NCBI RefSeq assembly: GCF_013201725.1
Contig: NZ_CP053835.1
Location: forward strand, 1,426,001-1,490,000
Direction: 5' to 3'
DNA: 64,000 nucleotides
Source of the DNA: Arcobacter defluvii
GTDB lineage: Bacteria; Campylobacterota; Campylobacteria; Campylobacterales; Arcobacteraceae
This document shows positions 31,993 to 39,973 of this stretch, piece after piece. Positions within the stretch are counted from its first letter, which is position 1, and each line of letters starts with the position of its first letter. The position numbers and the translations under genes are program-made. The notes beneath the pieces were generated by a model. It did no database searches. It saw only the letters and a program-made list of their open reading frames with translations, and was not told the origin of the DNA.

Positions 31993-32010
31993 ACATAATA
32001 TTGTCTAGTT
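31987..32010. promoter_or_regulatory. Cluster operator 5 (extended perfect palindrome)
   Basis: AACTAGACA TAATAT TGTCTAGTT has perfect 9-bp arms; its core AGACA-N6-TGTCT is at 31991-32006. It lies 50-54 bp before the GTG start at 32061 and overlaps the stop region of the DUF2779 gene, so it could also act as a terminator stem. It is the most symmetrical of the five sites and controls the unit that encodes the WYL regulator. Confidence 0.8.
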
Positions 32011-32060
32011 AATAACTTATTATTCTTTTATATGTTAGTTGACAAATAAAGGAGTAGTTT

Positions 32061-32729
32061 GTGAATAATATTTGCTGTATGACATTAATAATGATTTTTA
32101 TAATAATTTTTTTTATAGGTCTTAGAAAATATTATAAGAAAAATGAAGAAATAAACCAAAAAGTTAAAATTATTGGAATAGGTGGAGGAGGTTCTAATAT
32201 TGTCGAATATTTATCAACAACATATTCTGATAATTATGATGCACTTATTATAAATAGTGATAAAAAAGCTTTAGAATCAAAAAAAGTTGATAAAAAGATT
32301 TTATTACAAAAAGATAATAATTATGGCTGTGGTTCTAATATAGTTTGTGGATATACTCTTATAACTTCTGATGTAATTTCTAAAATTAAATATTTTATAG
32401 TAAGAAATAAAGAAATTTATATTTTTGTAACTTTAGGTGGTGGTTGTGGTACAGGCTCATTAAAAGCTATTGCTCAAGAATTTAAAAATACTAATTATCA
32501 ATTAAATTTTATTTTAACTACACCATTTAAATGGGAAGGTACTAAAAAAAATGAAAGAGCAAATGAAGTAGTTAAAGTACTTAAAAATGATTTCAAGAAT
32601 GTTTATATTTATTCAAATGATGATTTATTAACTTACGGTAATTTGGGAATTAATGACTGTTTCAGAATTCAAAATGAAAATTTTAATAAATTAGTTTTAG
32701 AATCAGAAGAGAGAAATTATGATTTATAA
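32061..32729 (+). CDS. Membrane-anchored, truncated FtsZ-like GTPase-domain protein
   Basis: The product is 222 residues from a GTG start (AAAGGAG 6 bases upstream). Residues about 7-22 form one membrane helix, followed by the basic segment LRKYYKK, so the rest faces the cytoplasm. Residues 35-175 match the FtsZ nucleotide-binding domain: KIIGIGGGGSN (36-46), ALIINSDKKAL (61-71), the tubulin signature as GGGCGTGS (126-133; FtsZ has GGGTGTGS), and TTPFKWEG (153-160). It ends before the T7 loop and the C-terminal domain, so ordinary GTP-driven filaments seem impossible. It may cap or block FtsZ or sense nucleotide. Confidence 0.65.
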   Translation: MNNICCMTLIMIFIIIFFIGLRKYYKKNEEINQKVKIIGIGGGGSNIVEYLSTTYSDNYDALIINSDKKALESKKVDKKILLQKDNNYGCGSNIVCGYTLITSDVISKIKYFIVRNKEIYIFVTLGGGCGTGSLKAIAQEFKNTNYQLNFILTTPFKWEGTKKNERANEVVKVLKNDFKNVYIYSNDDLLTYGNLGINDCFRIQNENFNKLVLESEERNYDL

Positions 32730-33618
32730 AATAATAGAAGATGATTATACATTTGAACAAATAGAATCAATTCAAGATATTGAGGAGTTAGAAAAAAAGT
32801 ATAACTTAAATATAAGTATTGAAGATAAAACATATCCAGAGCTTTATCCTGAAATAGGTTTGAATACAAGTTATAAAGTGTATAAAAATGATAAATTAAT
32901 AGCTTTTTCTGGTTTCCAATTTTATTATTATAGTATTGCAGCTTTAACACCTTTTGATATTGTAAAAATTTGTAAATTTAAAATAAAACATTTTCCAAAA
33001 CAATATGAATCTGATTTAGATTTGTTGAAATTTGGAGATATAGGAAGTATTTGGTATCTTACTGAAATTAAGTGGCGTTCATCTCTTACAATTGGAAATA
33101 AATGTCATTATTTAGAAGAAGAAAAATTTAAAGAGATATTTTTATCTCAAGATTTTAATAAAAAGAATTACAAAGATTTAATAAAACTTTTAAAATATAG
33201 TGAAAAAATTAGAACACCTATTGCTGAATGTATGTATGAATATGTTCGGCTTAATAATTTTCCTATATCATCATATAAAAGATGTGAAAAGTTATTATCA
33301 AAATATGCAGATTATTTTGAAGAATTATTCATTTTATTTGTCACAAAAGATGCTTGTATTAGTTTATCAAAAAAAGAACAAAATTATAAAATAATAGATA
33401 CATTAACAACTTTAGGTTTAAAAGGATATTGGGAGCAAAAAGAAGAAGATAATTATGAAACATATTATTTGTATGAAAAAGAATTAAAAATATCTAAAGA
33501 AAATTTCTTGATTTTATGCTCTTTAACTGAAAAATGTACATTGACTATAGAAATTAAATATAAAGTTATAACTATTAATTCTTTTAAACATTATAGTTTA
33601 ACTAGAAAAAATTTATAA
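32719..33618 (+). CDS. Hypothetical protein coupled to the FtsZ-like gene
   Basis: Not recognised. The 299-residue soluble protein overlaps the FtsZ-like gene by 11 bp, so translation is coupled. Its last 85 residues are homologous to the stand-alone protein at 25294-25548. Around residues 55-75 the segment SYKVYKNDKLIAFSGFQFYYY looks like beta sheet; the middle (about 150-205) is helical. No catalytic motif is evident. The tight coupling suggests a partner or target-recognition subunit for the FtsZ-like protein. Confidence 0.6.
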   Translation: MIYKIIEDDYTFEQIESIQDIEELEKKYNLNISIEDKTYPELYPEIGLNTSYKVYKNDKLIAFSGFQFYYYSIAALTPFDIVKICKFKIKHFPKQYESDLDLLKFGDIGSIWYLTEIKWRSSLTIGNKCHYLEEEKFKEIFLSQDFNKKNYKDLIKLLKYSEKIRTPIAECMYEYVRLNNFPISSYKRCEKLLSKYADYFEELFILFVTKDACISLSKKEQNYKIIDTLTTLGLKGYWEQKEEDNYETYYLYEKELKISKENFLILCSLTEKCTLTIEIKYKVITINSFKHYSLTRKNL

Positions 33619-33645
33619 TACTAAATATTTATAAAAAGGGTTTAG

Positions 33646-34569
33646 ATGCCAAAAGTTGTTCAAAAACAAAATGATAATACCAAATATAATAGAATAAATC
33701 AAATCTATGAAATGTTAAAAAATAATACTAATGGTATGACTATAAAAGAACTATCAGAAGAATTAGATGTTAGTACAAAAACAATACAAAGAGATTTATA
33801 TGAAGTATTAAGTGATTTTGGAGCTATAAAAGAGGGAAGAACTTGGAAAATAGACCCAAAATTAAAAGAAGATAATTTAGCATCAAATGAAAAAATGATT
33901 TTAGGTATCTTAGATGAAATGGCAAAAGGTGCAGGGGGAATATTTTATTCTAAAGCTCACTCTTTACTATCACAAGTTACTCAACAACTTGAACACCCAA
34001 TTTTTGCAAATATTAATGGTGAATATCTAGAAGAAAAAAATATTGCTTTGTTTGAAGAAATTGAGAAATCTATTAAACAAAAAGTTGAAATACAATTTGA
34101 TTATGAAAATTATAACTTTCATGTAAAACCTCTTAAATTAGCCTTCTTTGATGGATTTTGGTATCTTCTTGCACTTCATATTAAAAAAGATAAAGAAACA
34201 TTTAAAAAATATCATCTAAAAACAATTAAAAATATCCAAACCTTAGATAAAAATTTTGAAATTCCCCAAATTGTAGAAGATAGATTAAGATATGCAAACT
34301 CTGTTTGGTTTAACCTTGATGAGCAATTTGTAATTAGATTGTTTATAGATAAAAGCATTAGAAAATACTTTGAAAGAAAACCATTAAGAGGACAAACAAT
34401 AATTGGTGAAGATAGAGATGGCTCAATAGAAATAGAAATAAAGCTCACACATGAAATGGAAATAATACCTTTGATTCTTTGGTATATACCATATATAAAA
34501 GTACTTGAACCACAATGGTTAGCTAATGATGTGAAAGAAAGAGTTCAAGAGTATTTAAAAGAGATTTGA
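33646..34569 (+). CDS. WYL-domain transcriptional regulator
   Basis: The 307-residue protein has an N-terminal helix-turn-helix (MTIKELSEELDVSTKTIQRD, about residues 26-45) and a WYL ligand-sensing domain (YNFHVKPLKLAFFDGFWYLLAL near residue 160, shown by its core PLKLAFFDGFWYLLAL), with the C-terminal extension typical of these regulators. WYL proteins such as BrxR and CapW repress phage-defence genes by binding inverted repeats and are released by a nucleic-acid or other signal. It lies 27 bp after the previous gene in the operator 5 unit and is the likely binder of all five palindromes. Confidence 0.88.
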   Translation: MPKVVQKQNDNTKYNRINQIYEMLKNNTNGMTIKELSEELDVSTKTIQRDLYEVLSDFGAIKEGRTWKIDPKLKEDNLASNEKMILGILDEMAKGAGGIFYSKAHSLLSQVTQQLEHPIFANINGEYLEEKNIALFEEIEKSIKQKVEIQFDYENYNFHVKPLKLAFFDGFWYLLALHIKKDKETFKKYHLKTIKNIQTLDKNFEIPQIVEDRLRYANSVWFNLDEQFVIRLFIDKSIRKYFERKPLRGQTIIGEDRDGSIEIEIKLTHEMEIIPLILWYIPYIKVLEPQWLANDVKERVQEYLKEI

Positions 34570-34779
34570 AAAATACTTTTATATAAATTTTTTTGATGAC
34601 ATTATCAGGTGTAGCAAGTATAATCATTATAGACTATCATGGAAAATTTAAGAATAAATCCAAGATAGTTTAGTATTAATTTTAGCTATATTTGTTCTTT
34701 GTTTTTAGATATCAAAATATTTAGAATTAATTTTTTAATATATAAATATCTATACATAGCTAGATATAAGCTAGAAAAA

Positions 34780-35583
34780 TTATAAAATTTTTTCTCCCCT
34801 TAAACCTTTTCTCATAGCTTCAATTACCTTATTATCGGCTTTTGTATTTGTAAAATATTCAAATGCTAAAACCCCTTGATGGAGTAGCATATCTTCCCCA
34901 TCTTTAATTTCACAATTATTTTCACGTGCAAGAGCTAAAAAAGGAGTGATTTTTCCATAAACACAATCAAAAGCAAAAGAGGCATTTTTTAGTATTGGTT
35001 CAAGAAGCTCTTTAGGTGCAGGTAAATAATCATCTTTTAGTCCAGCACTTGTAGAGTTTACAACTAAATCATAAATATCAGGTTTGAAGTTTTCCCATGA
35101 AAAAGAAGGGATATTATGATTTTTAAAAAATTCTAGTTTTCCTTCACTTCTATTTAACACTGTTACTCTTATACCTTTTTCTTTTAGAGCTAAACTTATA
35201 GCTTTTGCAGTTCCACCAGCTCCTAATAAAAGTACATTTTTTACTTTACCAAAACTCTCTATTGCTTTTAAAAAACCAGGAGCATCAGTGTTATAAGCTA
35301 CAACTTTTCCATCTTTCAAAATATATGTATTAACTGCTTTTATCTCTTTTGCAATTCCTTCTACAATATCTGCATTTTCATAGGCAAACTCTTTATGTGG
35401 TACAGTTATATTTGCACCACTGTAATTATTTTCTAAAAAAATATTTTTTATGATATTTCCATCAATCAAGTGATGTTTTTCATAAATTCCATCAAAATTG
35501 ATATATTTCAATCCTGCATTTTGCATTTGAGGTGATTTTGAGTGTTCAACAGGATTTCCAAAGATTACAAATTTTTTTGTCAT
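34780..35583 (-). CDS. aroE: Shikimate 5-dehydrogenase
   Basis: The 267-residue enzyme reduces 3-dehydroshikimate to shikimate with NADPH in aromatic amino-acid synthesis. The substrate site NPVEHSKSPQ is at the N-terminus, ITVPHKE near residue 60, the nucleotide-binding GAGGTAKA near 122, NSTSAGL near 171, and the C-terminal HQGVLAFEYFT motif is intact. It is the first chromosomal gene to the right of the accessory cluster; a decayed copy of its 3' end lies at 24836-24975. Its start overlaps the stop of the upstream methyltransferase gene. Confidence 0.95.
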   Translation of the reverse strand: MTKKFVIFGNPVEHSKSPQMQNAGLKYINFDGIYEKHHLIDGNIIKNIFLENNYSGANITVPHKEFAYENADIVEGIAKEIKAVNTYILKDGKVVAYNTDAPGFLKAIESFGKVKNVLLLGAGGTAKAISLALKEKGIRVTVLNRSEGKLEFFKNHNIPSFSWENFKPDIYDLVVNSTSAGLKDDYLPAPKELLEPILKNASFAFDCVYGKITPFLALARENNCEIKDGEDMLLHQGVLAFEYFTNTKADNKVIEAMRKGLRGEKIL

Positions 35584-36191
35584 TATTTTTTCCCTATTAA
35601 ATTAAAAAGTGGATATTCTTTATCGTTTCTTTCATGTACAAATACTGTGTCACATGAAATTATTTCAAATCCAACATCTTCAAAAATTTTACATACTTTT
35701 TCTATATCATATCCAAAGTGTTCAACTCCATCGTTATTATGTCGAGAATGAAAAGTTCCATCTTCTTCTTCTAAATCATTTATACAAATTATTCCACCAT
35801 CAACTAAACTTTCATAAGCTTTTTTTGCAAACATTTTAGTATCTTTGATATGATGCATAGTCATTGAAGAGATAAATAAATTAAATTCATTTTTTGGTAA
35901 ATCTTCTTCATTGATATTATGTTGTATTGCTTGTATGTTTGAAAAATTTAATTCTTTTGCTTTTTCATTAAATTTGTTAATCATTCCTATAGAATAATCC
36001 ATCCCTACAACATTATTTTGTTCTGTACTTAAAGCAAAAGCTATAAATCCAGTTCCACAACCATAATCTAAAATTTTAGAGTTTTCATTTAAAGTTATAT
36101 ATTTTTTGAAATTTTCTACACAGGCATTTGAACTTTCAATACTTGTTTGTTTATTTTCCCAAGTTTTAGCTGCTTCATCAAATCTATTCAA
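35583..36191 (-). CDS. Class I SAM-dependent methyltransferase
   Basis: The 202-residue protein has motif I ILDYGCGTGFIAFAL near residue 41, the acidic end of strand 2 in VGMDYSIGMI, and the motif IV-like LFISSMTMHHIKD near residue 109, all typical of UbiE/Methyltransf_11 enzymes. The substrate cannot be named. It is coupled to aroE (1-bp overlap), though a functional link is not evident. Confidence 0.85.
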   Translation of the reverse strand: MNRFDEAAKTWENKQTSIESSNACVENFKKYITLNENSKILDYGCGTGFIAFALSTEQNNVVGMDYSIGMINKFNEKAKELNFSNIQAIQHNINEEDLPKNEFNLFISSMTMHHIKDTKMFAKKAYESLVDGGIICINDLEEEDGTFHSRHNNDGVEHFGYDIEKVCKIFEDVGFEIISCDTVFVHERNDKEYPLFNLIGKK

Positions 36192-36251
36192 ATCTTGTCC
36201 TTAAACATTTTTTTGATAAATTATATCAAAAGCAAATAAAAAGAAGAAAAA

Positions 36252-36932
36252 ATGAGCCAAAAAATTTTAATAAATTTTACAACAACACAAGATGGTAATT
36301 TAGCTTATCATGTTGGTGATATAAAAGAAAATGTAGATAAGAATAGAGAAAACTTAGCAATAAAACTAAATTTTAAAAATGAAAATCTTGTTTATATGAA
36401 CCAAGTTCATGGAAATAATGTACAAATTGTAGATGAAAAATCACTTAAATTGATAGATAATTGTGATGGATTGATTACAAATTCTAAAAATCTACCTTTG
36501 ATGGTAATGGTAGCAGATTGTATTCCAATACTGTTTTATGATGAAATTCAAGGTGTAATTGCAGCTGTTCATGCAGGAAGAAATTCTACTTTTCTAAGAA
36601 TTGCAGAGATTACAGCAAAAAAAATGATAGAAAATTTTTCTTGTAAAGTAGAAGATATAAAAGTAATTATGGGACCATCAATTCAAAAATGTTGTTATGA
36701 AGTAAGTGATGAACTTTTAAAAATTGTAAAAACTTCATTTGGAGAAGAGTTTTGTATAGATAAAAACATTGATTTACAAGGAATCAATAAAATGTTATTA
36801 GAAAATTTAGGAATAAAAAATATAGAAATCTCGAATATTTGTACAAAATGTTCAAATAAACCATATTTTTCTTTTAGAAAAAATCCCAAAACAGGAAGAT
36901 TTGCAGGAATTATAAGTATTACTAATGTATAA
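36252..36932 (+). CDS. pgeF: Multicopper-oxidase-like laccase-domain protein (PgeF/YfiH)
   Basis: A 226-residue member of the YfiH family, which edits peptidoglycan precursors or acts on purine nucleosides. Metal ligands and motifs are visible: NQVHGNNV near residue 52, MVMVADCIPIL near 84, AAVHAGRNST near 107 and GPSIQKCCYEV near 141. The gene is divergent from the aroE/methyltransferase pair. Length and motifs are normal for the family. Confidence 0.9.
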   Translation: MSQKILINFTTTQDGNLAYHVGDIKENVDKNRENLAIKLNFKNENLVYMNQVHGNNVQIVDEKSLKLIDNCDGLITNSKNLPLMVMVADCIPILFYDEIQGVIAAVHAGRNSTFLRIAEITAKKMIENFSCKVEDIKVIMGPSIQKCCYEVSDELLKIVKTSFGEEFCIDKNIDLQGINKMLLENLGIKNIEISNICTKCSNKPYFSFRKNPKTGRFAGIISITNV

Positions 36933-37117
36933 AGCTTAAAAGATAATTATAAATTATAATTAAATAAAAAAACTTACATAAATTTTACATAACTGATAAA
37001 TATTTACTTAAATGAATACATATTCATAAAAAATCAACAAAATTCTTTTTATTTAAGTTTCATTTTGTTACTATTTTGCGATTTTATAATAAATCAGTTT
37101 ATAAAAAGGGAAACAAA

Positions 37118-38377
37118 ATGAGTACGAAAGTTACAAAAGAAGAGGCATTAGAGTATCACAGAGTTCCAAATCCAGGGAAAGTTGCAATTTCAACAACTAC
37201 AAGATTGGAAACTCAAAGAGATTTATCCTTGGCATATTCTCCTGGTGTTGCTTATCCTTGTGAAGAGATTCAAAAAAATCCAGAATTAGCTTTTGAATAT
37301 ACATCTAAGAGAAATCTTGTTGCAGTTATTTCAAATGGTACAGCAGTTCTTGGACTTGGTGATATTGGAGCAATTGCTTCAAAACCAGTTATGGAAGGTA
37401 AATCTGTATTATTTAAAAAATTTGCTGCTGTTGATTCTTTTGATATAGAAGTTGATGAAACGGATATTGATAAATTTTGTGAAGTTGTAAAAGCTATTTC
37501 TCCTACTTTTGGTGGAATTAATCTTGAAGATATAAAAGCACCGGAATGTTTTGAAATTGAAAAAAGATTAGTTGAAGAGTTAAATATTCCTGTTATGCAT
37601 GATGACCAACATGGTACTGCTATTATTACAAGTGCTGCACTTATTAATGCAAGTGAAATGATGGGAGAAAAATTAGAAGATATGAAAGTAGTTGTTGTAG
37701 GGGCGGGGGCTTCGGCAATTGCTTGTTCAACAATGTATAAAGAACTTGGAGTAAAAAACTTAATTATGTGTGATTCAAAAGGTGTAATTCACAAAGGAAG
37801 AACTGATTTAAACAAATATAAAAAAGAGTTTATTACACAAACTGATATAACGACAATGGAAGAGGCGTTTAAAAATGCCGATATGGTTTTAGGATTATCA
37901 AGACCAGGAACATTTACAGTAGAACATATAAAACTTATGAATGATGAACCAATTATCTTTACTTTAGCAAATCCAACTCCAGAACTTTTCCCAGAAGAGG
38001 TAAAAGCTGTAAAACCAAAAGCTATAATAGGAACAGGACGTTCAGATTATCCTAATCAAGTAAATAATGTTTTAGGTTTCCCTTTTATTTTCAGAGGTGC
38101 ACTTGATGTTCAAGCAAGAAAAATAAATATGCATATGAAAAAAGCAGCTGCTTATGCTATTGCAAATCTTGCAAAAGAACCAATAACAGACCAATTAAAA
38201 GCTTCATTTGGTGATTTAACTTATGGAAGAGAGTATATTATTCCTATTCCATTTGATAAAAGACTGATGGTTGAAGTATCAAGTGCTGTTGCTTTAGGTG
38301 CTGTTGAATCAGGAGTAGCTAGAATAAAAAATTTTGATTTAGAAAAATATAGAGAAAAACTAGCTTCTATGCTATAA
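37118..38377 (+). CDS. NAD(P)-dependent malic enzyme
   Basis: The 419-residue enzyme decarboxylates malate to pyruvate. It has RDLSLAYSPGVAYPC near the N-terminus, GDIGAIASKPVMEGKS near residue 85, HDDQHGTAI near 155, the nucleotide-binding VVVGAGASAIA near 185 and NPTPELFPEE with GTGRSDYPNQVNN further on. It lacks the phosphotransacetylase domain of MaeB, so it is the short form. ATG 37118 is chosen because AAAAGGG precedes it; an upstream in-frame start at 37076 would lie in the promoter region. Confidence 0.93.
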   Translation: MSTKVTKEEALEYHRVPNPGKVAISTTTRLETQRDLSLAYSPGVAYPCEEIQKNPELAFEYTSKRNLVAVISNGTAVLGLGDIGAIASKPVMEGKSVLFKKFAAVDSFDIEVDETDIDKFCEVVKAISPTFGGINLEDIKAPECFEIEKRLVEELNIPVMHDDQHGTAIITSAALINASEMMGEKLEDMKVVVVGAGASAIACSTMYKELGVKNLIMCDSKGVIHKGRTDLNKYKKEFITQTDITTMEEAFKNADMVLGLSRPGTFTVEHIKLMNDEPIIFTLANPTPELFPEEVKAVKPKAIIGTGRSDYPNQVNNVLGFPFIFRGALDVQARKINMHMKKAAAYAIANLAKEPITDQLKASFGDLTYGREYIIPIPFDKRLMVEVSSAVALGAVESGVARIKNFDLEKYREKLASML

Positions 38378-38411
38378 CTTAAAATTATCTATTAATTTAT
38401 AAAATGGTATT

Positions 38412-38440
38412 ATTCAAGCTTTAAAAATTTAAGCTTGAAT
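38412..38440. terminator. Hairpin between malic enzyme gene and purU
   Basis: ATTCAAGCTT (38412-38421) pairs perfectly with AAGCTTGAAT (38431-38440). It lies after the malic enzyme stop and just before the purU start, and probably terminates the first transcript or lies in the purU leader. There is no T-run. Confidence 0.5.
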
Positions 38441-38455
38441 AGTCATAGGATAAAT

Positions 38456-39289
38456 ATGGAAGAGTATATACTGTTAATTGATACAGAAGATGCAAAAGGA
38501 TTAGTTTATAATATCTCAAAAGTTCTTTTTGCAAACCACTTAAATATAGAGCAAAATGCTGAATATGTTGACCCTGAAACAAAAAAGTTTTTTATGAGAA
38601 GTATAATATCAGGGAAAGTTTTAAAAAATATTTTATTAAAAGAGTTACAAGAAGTTTTACCAAAAGGTGCTTCAATTAAATTAAATAAAAAAGAGAAAAA
38701 AGATGTTGTTATTTTAGCAACAAAAGAGTCTCATGTTTTAGGTGATTTATTGATTCGTTATATTGCAGGAGAATTAAATGCAAATATCAAAGCAGTTATT
38801 GCAAATCATGAATATTTAAAAGATTTAGTAGAAAAGTTTAATATTCCTTTTACATGTATTAGCGCTGAAGGTCTTAGTAGAGAAGAACACGAAGATAAAA
38901 TGATTGCAAAAATTTCTGAATATGAACCAGAACTTATCGTTCTTGCAAAATATATGAGAATTTTAACTCCAAAATTTGTAGAAGCATTCCCTAAAAAAGT
39001 TTTAAATATTCATCACTCATTTTTACCAGCATTTATTGGAGCAAATCCATATAAACAAGCTCATGAAAGAGGAGTTAAAATCATAGGAGCAACTGCACAT
39101 TATGTAACTGATGATTTAGATGAAGGTCCGATTATTTTCCAAGATGTAGTAAGAGTTGATCATAGTTATTCTTGGGAAGATATGCGAAATGCAGGAAGAA
39201 ATGTAGAAAAAATCGTATTATCAAATGCTTTTGAATTACTTTTAAATGATAGAGTATTTGTTCATGGAAACAAAACGGTAATTTTATAA
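38456..39289 (+). CDS. purU: Formyltetrahydrofolate deformylase
   Basis: The 277-residue enzyme hydrolyses 10-formyl-THF to formate for purine synthesis and one-carbon balance. It has an N-terminal ACT domain (YILLIDTEDAKGLVYNIS) and a C-terminal formyltransferase-type domain with LNIHHSFLPAFIGANPY near residue 183 and GATAHYVTDDLDEGPII near 210. ATG 38456, with AGGA upstream, is preferred to an in-frame ATG at 38435 that lies in the hairpin. It overlaps trmL by 1 bp. Confidence 0.93.
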   Translation: MEEYILLIDTEDAKGLVYNISKVLFANHLNIEQNAEYVDPETKKFFMRSIISGKVLKNILLKELQEVLPKGASIKLNKKEKKDVVILATKESHVLGDLLIRYIAGELNANIKAVIANHEYLKDLVEKFNIPFTCISAEGLSREEHEDKMIAKISEYEPELIVLAKYMRILTPKFVEAFPKKVLNIHHSFLPAFIGANPYKQAHERGVKIIGATAHYVTDDLDEGPIIFQDVVRVDHSYSWEDMRNAGRNVEKIVLSNAFELLLNDRVFVHGNKTVIL

Positions 39290-39753
39290 TGTTTAATATA
39301 GTTTTATTAGAACCACGAATACCTGGAAATGTTGGAACAATTGGAAGACTTTGTTTTGCTATGAATTGTACTTTACATCTTATTAAACCTTATGGTTTTG
39401 GTGAGATTACTGAAAAAGAGGTACGTCGCGCAGGACTTGATTATTGGTATGATTTAGATGTTAGAGAATATGAAAATATTGAAGATTTTTGGTCGAAAAA
39501 TCCTTTTAATGATAGACATTTTTTAGCAACTACTAAAACAAAACAAGTATATTTTGATGCCGAATATAAAGTTGGTGATTATATATATTTTGGTAGAGAA
39601 GATGCTGGACTTCCTGTTTCTTTATTAGAAAAAAGTCCTAAAACTTGTATTACAATTCCCATGACAAATGAAGCAAGAAGTTTGAATATTGCAAATTCAG
39701 TATCAATCGTAGCTTACGAAGCTTTAAGACAAAACTTTAAAGATTTTAAATAA
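39289..39753 (+). CDS. trmL: tRNA (cytidine(34)-2'-O)-methyltransferase
   Basis: The 154-residue SPOUT-family enzyme methylates the wobble ribose of tRNA-Leu. It shows the N-terminal PRIPGNVGTIGRLC, the knot motifs YFGREDAGLP near residue 102 and IPMTNEARSLNIANSVSIV at the C-terminus. Length is standard. It overlaps purU by 1 bp, forming a two-gene operon. Confidence 0.93.
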   Translation: MFNIVLLEPRIPGNVGTIGRLCFAMNCTLHLIKPYGFGEITEKEVRRAGLDYWYDLDVREYENIEDFWSKNPFNDRHFLATTKTKQVYFDAEYKVGDYIYFGREDAGLPVSLLEKSPKTCITIPMTNEARSLNIANSVSIVAYEALRQNFKDFK

Positions 39754-39973
39754 GTTTATTACTTTTTTCAATAAGTTTTATTACTGCTTCAAGCTCTTTT
39801 TGAAGTTTTTCTTTTTCTGAATCTTTTTTAGCTTCTTTAATCTCTTTTTTTATTTTTGCTTTTTTTAGAGATAATTTTTCAATTATCTCTTTAACTTTTT
39901 CTTGTTTAGATTCATCTAAACTCTCTTCTTTTAGATATTTTTTGATTTTATTGATAATTTTATCTAGGTTCAT
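39746..39973 (-). CDS. Small coiled-coil protein downstream of Na/Pi cotransporter
   Basis: Not recognised. The 75-residue Lys/Glu-rich protein is almost certainly a coiled coil (KIKKEIKEAKKDSEKEKL with leucine and isoleucine heptads). It starts inside the 3' end of the cotransporter gene (14-bp overlap) and runs 8 bp into the converging trmL gene. Coupling to the transporter supports a real gene, but low complexity makes it uncertain. Confidence 0.5.
   Translation of the reverse strand: MNLDKIINKIKKYLKEESLDESKQEKVKEIIEKLSLKKAKIKKEIKEAKKDSEKEKLQKELEAVIKLIEKSNKLI

Noticed and set aside
34596-34676. 25-codon plus-strand frame beginning MTLSGVASII between the WYL gene and aroE
   Set aside because: Too short, no clear ribosome site, and composition not distinct from random; the remaining 34570-34779 shows no other feature except the aroE flank.
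36933-37117. Possible small gene in the space before malic enzyme
   Set aside because: Only A/T-rich promoter-like sequence; no frame with start, ribosome site and coding character.
38412-38440. Possible purine riboswitch before purU
   Set aside because: Only a simple 10-bp hairpin is present; no multi-helix junction or conserved riboswitch bases were seen.
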